The notes beneath the pieces were generated by a model, which was given only the letters and a program-made list of their open reading frames with translations, had not been told where the DNA came from and searched no databases. 64,000 nucleotides of DNA from Epiperipatus broadwayi (taxonomy: Eukaryota; Onychophora; Udeonychophora; Euonychophora; Peripatidae): assembly GCA_028023455.1 (NCBI GenBank), contig JAQFVV010000050.1, positions 1,938,411 through 2,002,410 of the forward strand, read 5' to 3'. The stretch's first letter is position 1; each line of letters starts with the position of its first letter. The position numbers and the translations under genes were made by a program. Shown one piece after another: positions 56,570 through 64,000 of the stretch.

Positions 56570-56745
56570 AAGACAGGCAAAACTCTCCATACATATTGAC
56601 ACTCATTGCAAGCCAGAGTAAACTAGTCTGAGGATATTGGGTGAGTAGGCCCTAGATGGGGATTTTATGCACAAGCCTTCTGGCATCCATTGATTACTCT
56701 GGCTTGCACTGAGTGGCTCTACTGTATGGAGAGTTTTGCCTGTTT
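56570..56745. mobile_element. Fold-back element, family A, copy 5 (short)
   Basis: The termini AGACAGGCAAAACTCTCCATACA and the inverse ...TGTATGGAGAGTTTTGCCTGTTT are nearly perfect. The interior keeps only AAACTAGTCTGAGGATATTG ... CATCCATTGATTACTCTGG from copy 1, so about two thirds is deleted. The short size with well-kept ends suggests recent mobility of a deleted form. Confidence 0.8.
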
Positions 56746-57039
56746 TCATAAAATACATGGCAGAATAATAAATTGAATGTGGAACCATATAATTAATATA
56801 TAGATGAAAAGTTCAATGACTGATGAAATAATTATAAATTATTGACAGTTTAAACCTGCAAAGGACACATATATCCACTGCTTGTTGTCAATTTACTTGA
56901 AGTGAAAGTAATACATGGAGGAAAACTATCATATTCTTATTAAATGAGACTCTCTCATATGAGGATGATATTTTAACAAGAAATACTTTAATCATCATAT
57001 AAATAATGATACAGGAAAAGATGAGACTTAATGTCATAC

Positions 57040-57480
57040 TACACCATTCTGACACAGGGTAGGGACTGGTTGCTATCCACTTTTAATGCCTTGTGAAGAG
57101 ATTTAATCATAAACACATGTAACAAAGATGTGTGGAAGCAATACTCAGCTGTTGGCTCAAACCACAATATCTTACTCATATCTATCATTGTTCAGTATAT
57201 ATAGATAGCAAATCACTGCAGCTTAATTGAGAAGTGTAAGAGATTGTCATTTGGCCCAACTGATAAATGCTAGTTCAACACAAAATTTGCATTAGGGGAT
57301 CACACATATTTTTCACATCTTTGGTCATATGTTTATGATTTCATCCCTGTATCAAAATGTTAAAAGTGCATAGACATCAGTCCTTACCTTGGGTGAGTCA
57401 TGGTGTGAAAATTATGGTACATAAATATTATTCATTATTGGATAATCTCTAGTTTAATGAATGACTAATAAAAATTATTA
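57040..57480. mobile_element. Fold-back element, family B, copy 2
   Basis: The left part (GGACTGGTTGCTATCCACTT, ATAAACACATGTAACAAAGATG) is matched in inverse at 57300-57400 (CATCTTTGGTCATATGTTTAT, AAGTGCATAGACATCAGTCC). The centre carries TTGTTCAGTATATATAGATAG, shared with 24.34 kb. It is non-coding. Confidence 0.65.
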
Positions 57481-57576
57481 AGAGACTATTAATTATTTAT
57501 CAATTTTAGCTATAGATTTAAATTTAGGCAAAAGTAATCAATTTGGTAAATTAAAACACCTTTTTAAATCTTAAAA

Positions 57577-57830
57577 ATGAAAAGACTTCAGGCTCTGATG
57601 AAATACCTGAAGCTTTAAAATTTGGTGACAATATATTAGTTTTAATACTATTAAAATTTATCAGTTGTTTTTTGGATTCACAAGTTGTGCCACATTATCT
57701 AAATAATATCTCATTTTAGTTTATAAAAAGAAAATGATAAAGAGTTTACTTTCAATAATTTTGTTGAATAAGTTACCAGAGATTCAATGTAGTTTTAATA
57801 AATCAAGAAGCACTTTCATATTGTATGTTG
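57577..57830 (+). pseudogene. Reverse transcriptase fragment of a non-RTE LINE, decayed
   Basis: A plus-strand frame gives KTSGSDEIPEALKFG and FISCFLDSQVVPHYL, the early RT blocks (compare the generic KapGsDgIP...LK) followed by a decayed FKK block. After shifts and an internal deletion comes LLNKLPE..IQCSFNKSRSTF, which corresponds to the LP..Q.GFR..RST block. The wording is closer to the ones seen in other LINE clades than to the RTE copies in this window. Stops and frame changes make it dead. Confidence 0.55.
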
Positions 57831-57972
57831 TAATTATTTACTACTGTAGGTGAATTGGCAAATGTAATATTTGTGTGATTTTAATATTTTATGTTATATT
57901 TATACTTTTTTTGTATTCTATTAGTGTTTTTAGTTGTTATATTTAAATTCCTCACTCAAGATTTTTCTTGTA

Positions 57973-58043
57973 TGTATTATTATTATCGTTATCATTATCA
58001 TCATCATCAGTTTTATCATCATCATTATTATCATTATTATTAC
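57973..58043. repeat. Imperfect (ATT/ATC)n microsatellite
   Basis: ATT, ATC and CAT triplets are mixed over about 70 bases. A short His/Tyr-rich frame passing through is an artefact. Confidence 0.85.
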
Positions 58044-58099
58044 TCAAGGACAAAATTACATCAATCTTGCTTTAATATTATTAAAATTTTAAGCATATA

Positions 58100-58560
58100 T
58101 TGAAGCAGTCGGATCTGAGTATGATCCTAGCTTCATGACATCTAGCCATAAGCCCACTTTAAACCCTAGTACTAACATTAAATTTCCGATGCAATGGGGC
58201 TTTATACATTCAATCCATGCTAATTTCCATAAAGGAAATTTATTTTATAAATGCGTATTAAAATTAATTCTTTCAGATTTAAATTGATCAATGCTATTAA
58301 TAAATTCATGATAAAATTATTCATGAATTTATATATATTACAACTGCGTGGATTGTGCGTATATATTTGTAAATATTTAAATATATATAATTGTTCGAAA
58401 GTTTCATTGCGTCGGGAATATTTGTTTTTACTTTTAAATAATTTGCTAAAGTTTTATTGATTAAAAGCTACATTCTTTCGATACACTTTCAGATTTTCCC
58501 TTTCCAAAAACAACAGTTAAAGTTTTATTAATTAGAAAAAAAGATAAGGATTTCCTAATT
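58100..58560. other. AT-rich non-coding DNA
   Basis: Nothing recognisable. Confidence 0.5.
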
Positions 58561-58581
58561 AAAATCATTTTCTGTTTTTAA

Positions 58582-58611
58582 GAATTCATTTTCTAATTAG
58601 AAAATGAATTC
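58582..58611. repeat. Perfect 30-bp palindrome
   Basis: GAATTCATTTTCTAA followed by TTAGAAAATGAATTC is a perfect dyad with no loop, containing EcoRI sites at both ends. A related TTAGAAAAA/TTCCTAATTA pair lies just upstream. Confidence 0.9.
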
Positions 58612-58639
58612 AAGTTAATGAGTTTGAAAGCCTTATTGA

Positions 58640-59100
58640 AGGAATGTATCTAAAAACAACCAGTAAATCTAAAAACATTGATAATGAAAGAAGCACTAGC
58701 CTGAAGGCATCAGAGGACAGGATTCATTGCTCTGAAAAGTTTGGAAAAAAAAGAAGCCATCTTTGTTGTAGAGAAGTGCAGTAAACTCTGTGCGTTTTAA
58801 ATAGTGTTTCAATCATTGTAAGGGGCTAAACATCAAAAATCTGGCTATCGGTTCCTGAAGTCCCCTGAAAATCTTCAATGGAGCTGATGAATCTTTTCCG
58901 GACTAATCATGCTGCTAAAATTATGAAAAGCCACTAAAATGCTGTTCCAGTAATCGACTAAATGCATGCCTACATTTTTTACCAACTCGGACGTGTAACC
59001 TAAGGATCCAGCCTGGAAGGAATGGGTAATATATTTCATAATGAACCTTAAACTTTCTGGCCAGTTCCGAACTTTACTTTACACTCCCTTTAGAGCTCTT
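58640..59100. other. GC-richer unexplained block 1
   Basis: Composition is more balanced than the flanks, without a long frame on either strand or any repeat I know. Candidates are a 3' untranslated region or an unknown retroelement remnant. Confidence 0.3.
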
Positions 59101-59218
59101 TTATTTTTTAATGTAATAATCTTTATAAAACCTTTTATTCATGCTATTGTAAACTTATATTGTAATTCTCTCAACCTCTAGTCTTTAAACTTTGTTTTCT
59201 TACTTGGTGGTTCATTTA

Positions 59219-59219
59219 T

Positions 59220-59250
<31 letters not shown>
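59219..59250. repeat. (TA)n tract
   Basis: About 10 TA units, a GTA interruption, then more TA. Confidence 0.85.
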
Positions 59251-59599
59251 GTGCTTTATTAATGTTGTTTATTTTTAATTATATGCCAATAATCTTTTGA
59301 CTCGATGAGCTCCTTTGTCCTATTTGCCTCACGCAAATAATATAATATTAATTCTAATAGTAGTTCTTGCCCATTAGAACTAAATTTATAAGTTCTATCA
59401 ATCATCAAGTCAAAAGAAATTATTACATGTTTACTATTTTTATAATTGGCTAATAATAAATTATTAGCTCCCCTTCCAATCTATGCCCCAGCTATTTTCT
59501 CGTGTTTACCAATATGTATTTATTCATATATATAATCTTAAAATGTTTTCTGAAAAAGAGTCGATAAAGGAATCAACTAAATGTACTCTAATTCAAATT

Positions 59600-60140
59600 T
59601 CAGTTAATTTTCTATTAAGATTCAGGAAGGGCACGATGATTGGGGCATAATTAATATGCTTTACAAATACTTTAAAATAATTTTAGTTAAAAGCTCATTT
59701 GACTTTAATTAAATTGATCAAGTCATCACGTAGAGCATTCTATATGGGTTTTAGTATTCAAACAATGACTATCAAGTCATCACCTTCGAAGGTTGCTGAC
59801 ATAGGGCAATCTTCCGCTCTGTAAGGCTGGTCGGTGATAATGTTTCTGTTATTTTAAATTATCAAGGAAGAATCACTTCCTCTCCTGTTCATATTAGTCA
59901 AAGGGCAGTAAGACTTGTCAGATGCAAGCCACCATAGGACTTTGATTATCGACTAGCTATCGTCTTTCAATTTCACTTTATAGCTCATAATTCGTCAGCA
60001 CCGTTGCCTCTCTGTTCCTGTAAAGCCCGCTCTGATGCTCATAATTCATGATGAAGTGATTTAAATTAAGGTCCAACAAATTCTCAGTAAATCAGTTTTC
60101 CAATAAAGATTAAAATTACGCCCTAAAATACGTATCGTGC
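59600..60140. other. GC-richer unexplained block 2
   Basis: It includes AGTCATCACCTTCGAAGG, TTCCGCTCTGTAAGGCTGG and a doubled GCTCATAATTC word (59982 and 60038). No open frame is seen. It may belong with block 1. Confidence 0.3.
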
Positions 60141-60559
60141 TTTTCATGAATGGATTTGCGAATGTGAGAATAAATCTCACATTCTTTCGTATAAAATTAG
60201 AGTAATAATTTCCTTTACTAATGAATACCTTTTATCTGCCTTTTATTTCTTGTGGAAGGCATAGACATAGACTTTCAAATATTGCGTAATACTCATTGGA
60301 ATATAATAAGGACTGCCACTCTTATTATAATTATAAACTTTGTTAAAGGCTAGAGGTGATTAATATAATCATTATTTAAAATTCAAATAAAACAAATTAT
60401 TATTATTAAATATTTTCTAAACACACTTGGTTTCTTAGTTCTAAATTCTTTTATAATTATTTTAATGTTAATACTCGCTGTCTGTGTTGGCAACCTGAAC
60501 ATATACATATGATTCGACTTAAAAGTATTTTAAGTTAATTAATTATCCGATATTAATGT

Positions 60560-60842
60560 CAGTTCAGGGATCTCTGATCCTTACCAACTGTTGAGCTAGT
60601 TTCTTGGCACATAGCACTGTGCCATCGATTTAGATGTCTACTAATCTGAGCTTGTGAGTTGGGTTTGAATTCAGTTTTGGTTCAGCTGAGTTTGAATCCG
60701 ACTTGCAGTTTTTTTGGTGGGTTTTTCGACTGGTACAATATATGTAATTTTATAATACAGACATGTACTACTTTGTAAATGCATGTGGCCTCTTTTGAGC
60801 TGTTTGTTTATGAATAAATTGAATTGAATTCTTCTTTTTTTT
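60560..60842 (+). mobile_element. 3' end of a LINE or LINE-mobilised SINE preceding (ATT)n
   Basis: It runs through a GAGTTTGAATCC box (60688-60699, B-box-like) to the tail GGCCTCTTTTGAGCTGTTTG, then AATAAATTGAATTGAATTC. The last part has the look of CR1/L2-type 3' ends (GAGCTGTTTG, then GAATTGAATTC repeats), followed directly by a trinucleotide tail. The 5' edge and any protein are absent. The identification is by resemblance. Confidence 0.4.
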
Positions 60843-60955
<113 letters not shown>

Positions 60956-60959
60956 GTCA

Positions 60960-61980
60960 TCTTTCTTTTTTAAGGATTTGGAATCTACATATTCATTTGT
61001 AAATGGTTGTTGATTCTATTATATATACATTCTATTAATCAGTTTTTTTAATCACTCCATTTCTGAATGTTGTTACTGTCACATATGAAATTAAGTCTCT
61101 TTTCATTACTATTCACTGCCATATTTTCTCAGTTCTAATCAAGTTATCTTAAGCTTAGCCATATTTGAATCTGTAGTTAGAAAATATTAACCGTTGTGTG
61201 TACAAACATATATGATTATAGTCTTTAAAAGTAAATTAAACTTGAATTCTAAATATCAGAAAAGAAAACAATTTTCTATAAAATCTTATTACTTAAATTT
61301 AATTAAGGCATAAACAGAACTAACGATATTATCATTGCAGGACGATGTGACTTTGATGTATAGTTTATAATGCTAATTTTACCTTATAAATAAGAAGCCA
61401 TTTATTTTCCATCAACAAAATTACTAATTGAATCCATAAAAGTCCATACCATTGTTTCACTATGCAAAGATATTTCTTTAATATGATACAATATAAAACA
61501 ACTTCATCTATTAAATTTATTTTCAAAATCAAAGAAACTAAAATAATAATAATTATTTTCTGCTTGAAGATTGGATTGCGTATATATAAATACATAATGA
61601 AAAAAGTTTATTACCTTAAATGACAATACAGGTATCACATGGGATAAATTACTGACTCATCTTACGATATAGTTCTCTTAAAGTAAAAAATATAACGAAA
61701 CGTTTATACAGTGTAAAAATTTTAATTTTAAAACAGAATGCTGCTACGAATCACTAATGATGATGATACAAATATAGTAGTACTTTCTAGCTTCCTGATG
61801 CATTTAATATATATGCTGTTACTTTACATTATGTTATTTTTGTAATTTAAACGGGACCACACAGTTAATTTGTCCCTGGTCACAATAATTTCTTGGCCAC
61901 TCTGTTTTCCAAACCTTTTTAAAATAAACGTCAATATATATATAAAGTAAAAATCAGTCATATATCACATGACTTATATA
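60960..61980. other. AT-rich non-coding DNA
   Basis: A 76-codon minus-strand frame at 61365-61595 is rich in Ile, Leu and Lys and resembles nothing known. I treat it as chance. Confidence 0.5.
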
Positions 61981-62002
61981 GCTTGTATTACCAATATGTA
62001 AT

Positions 62003-62315
62003 ATATAAAGAGCCGGCTACTAGGTCTAAACAAGCTTAATTTTTTTTTATGATAAATGCTACAAAAGAAAATACATGAAGCCTTTGTCTATGATGGTCCC
62101 CAGACTGGTTTCGAGCTATGGCTCTCATCAGTGAGGAGCTAGGACATAAGATTCAAACTATTAACTCACTGATGAGAGCTATAGCTCAAAACCGGTCTGG
62201 GGATAGGGACCATCATAGATAAAGGCTTCATGTATTCTCTCTTGTAGCATTTATCATAAAAAAGAAAAAAATTAAGCTTGTTTAGAGCTAGTAGCAGGCT
62301 CTTTATATATTAATA
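62003..62315. mobile_element. MITE-like fold-back, ~140-bp arms
   Basis: The left arm (TATATAAAGAGCCGGCTACT ... AAGCTTAATTTTTT ... GATGGTCCCCAGAC) and its inverse right arm end to end cover almost the whole element. Only about 25 bases of loop lie around ATTCAAACTATTAACTC. Arms differ at few positions, so it is recent. It lies about 80 bases upstream of the truncated LINE. It has no coding capacity. Confidence 0.85.
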
Positions 62316-62393
62316 CATTATATATATATATATAAACATTACAAGCATAAATATATATATATATGTAAGACTTGTATCAATATATATATATGG

Positions 62394-64000
62394 AAGACTT
62401 GTATCAAGAATTATATAGTAATAAAGAACAAGTGCCTCCTATATCTATTATACATTCCGAATTTCCCAGAATTTTAAATGAAGAAGTGAGACATGCAATT
62501 AAATTTATGAAGAAAGGAAAAGCTCCAGGTATTGATTGAATTATAATTGATATCATCAAAAAAAAAGCAAGTGAAGAAATAGAATTTTTTTTAGCAAATT
62601 TATATACCAAATGTCTACATGATAAAGATGTACCCGATGATTGGAAGAATGCAGTCTTAATATTAATATTTTAAAAAAGGTGATAAAGAAGATATTAGAA
62701 ATTACAGACCTATCAGCCTTTTATCAGTTTTATTCAAAAATTTTACCAAGATAATTACAACTCGCCTACAGAGAACATTGGATTTCCACCAACCAAGAGA
62801 CCAAGCTGGTTTTAAAAGTGGTTTAGTACAGTAGATCATATCCAGATATTGAGAAATATTATAGAAAAGACAAATGAATATGAGTTGCCATTATGCTTTA
62901 GATTTGTAGATTAAGAAAAAATATTTGATTCTATGAACACTTCTTGAGTGATTAAAACACTGGGTCATCAAAGTATAGATCCAAGATATTGTCATATTTT
63001 GAAGAATATTTATAAAAATGCAACAGCAACAATTAGATTACATAATGATACTAGAAAAATCAACATCGAGAAGGGTGTAAGATAGGGTGACTCCATATCT
63101 CCAAAACTTTTTACAGCAGTGCTGCAAAAAGTATTTTGTGGATTAAAATGGGAAGTTAAAGGAGTGAAAGTAAATGGAGATTATTTAAGTCATTTAGATT
63201 TTGCAGATGATGTACTTGTTTTTGCAAAAATGTTTTAGAGTGGCAGGAAATGTTGCAAAAGTTATCAGATGAAGGTAGGGAAATAGGACTAAAGATAAAT
63301 GTTAAAAAGACTAAATTAATATTTAATGGATTTTCTCAAAATATGAAAATAAAGATTGAATATGATGAGTTAGAAGAAGTTAACAGCTACAAATACCTTG
63401 GTCAGATTATTAATACAGATGGAAACATAATGGATGAAGTAATCATAGAATTAAACTTGGTTGGAGTGCTTTTGGTAGAAATAACTTGATACTAAAAGGA
63501 AATATGCCTATGTGTTTGAAAAGGAAGGTTTTTAATAAATGTGTTTTACCAGTTCTTAAACATGGATCTGAGACTTGGACACTTAATAGAAGAGCAATAC
63601 AGAGACTTCAGACCACTCAAAAAAGTATGGAGAGAAGCATGTTAGGAATAACAAGAAGAGATTGAAATTTACGGTTAAGAGAACAAACAGGTGTTAGTGA
63701 TCTCATGACTGAAGTGAAGTTGATCTGGACATATTGCTAGAAGAGATGATAATAGATTAACAATTGAAATTTTAACAGGCTTCCAAAAGATTGTAAAAGA
63801 TCCAGAAAGAGACCACATGTGAGATGGATGGATAAAATCTTCAATAACTTATCTTCCTCTTTCCTTCTTTATTTTTGCTTTTCTAATATATAAAAAGAAT
63901 AGAATGTGGTTATTATATGTTATGGATGTATAAAATAAGAAAGTGTGCAGGAGTGATGTGGAGAAGAGAAGCTAAAGATCGGAGAAGATTGATTGAACTT
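62394..64000 (+). pseudogene. Second RTE LINE copy: 5'-truncated RT with multiple lesions, runs off the window
   Basis: It starts abruptly within the RT lead-in (GAAGACTTGTATCAAG) after (TA)n, and follows the 21.4-23.0-kb RT closely to the window end. Damage includes in-frame stops (for example a TGA near 62537 and a TAG in the motif B region near 63084), single-base changes of frame near 62670, 62820 and 63230, and an 83-base insertion at 63839. It keeps FADD at motif C and an unshifted KIKIEYDELEEV segment, which shows what the first copy lost. It is not functional. Confidence 0.85.
63839..63921. mobile_element. 83-bp insertion in the LINE copy with 15-bp flanking repeat
   Basis: Compared with the first LINE copy, 83 bases beginning CTTCAATAACTTATC are extra. 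ATGGATGGATAAAAT (63824-63838) before it and ATGGATGTATAAAAT (63922-63936) after it form a 15-base duplication with one mismatch. This is the signature of an inserted retroposed sequence. The insert itself matches nothing I know. Confidence 0.65.

Noticed and set aside
61365-61595. 76-codon minus-strand frame rich in Ile and Leu
   Set aside because: Length and composition are what DNA with this AT content yields by chance; there is no motif.

Overview
This 64-kb window is eukaryotic and very AT-rich. It has no operons, ribosome-binding sites or compact gene layout, and I recognise no intact host gene. It reads as repeat-dense animal DNA, intergenic or intronic. An RTE-clade LINE, tRNA-derived SINEs with target-site duplications, a Ty3/Gypsy-type retroelement and many fold-back (long inverted repeat) elements together suggest a mollusc, with a cephalopod such as an octopus as my best guess. 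That assignment is inference and needs a database search.

Layout. 1-3337: a minus-strand Ty3/Gypsy LTR retrotransposon entering from the left edge. It has an intact 621-residue Gag and an open protease-pol frame in the -1 frame, with a GTTAAAC heptamer just before the Gag stop. A degenerate tRNA-Lys-type primer binding site and a candidate LTR follow. 3338-6040: unusual non-coding sequence with a ~41-bp minisatellite, a 20-bp direct repeat, an ~18-unit degenerate 26-27-bp tandem array and a GC-richer block. 6041-11260: mostly featureless, with two weak candidate terminal exons at 8.1 and 10.1 kb. 11.2-17 kb: fold-back elements of two families plus an (AAT)n tract. 17-19.1 kb: degenerate repeats and (TA)n-centred hairpins. 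19.75-23.03 kb: a nearly complete but inactivated RTE LINE. 23.1-31.5 kb: more fold-backs, SINEs, and a GC-richer island with a 19-bp tandem repeat. 31.7-38.1 kb: a giant inverted repeat with arms of roughly 2 kb. 38.3-54.2 kb: AT-rich sequence with SINEs, tandem duplications, an LTR/PBS-like junction and a decayed LINE 3' end. 54-64 kb: fragments of two LINE types, fold-backs, (ATT)n, and a second, 5'-truncated RTE copy running off the right edge.

The genes do not form a pathway; nearly everything recognisable is mobile or derived from mobile DNA. The SINEs and MITE-like fold-backs encode nothing, so they must have depended on enzymes made elsewhere. The most distinctive theme is the number of inverted repeats, from 30-bp perfect palindromes to a ~6.4-kb structure. 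If transcribed these would form long double-stranded RNA, which matters if the host is a cephalopod with its known heavy A-to-I editing. The most testable single observations are the GTTAAAC -1 frameshift site, the SINE target-site duplications, the Glu-to-Lys change in the LINE endonuclease, and the giant inverted repeat.
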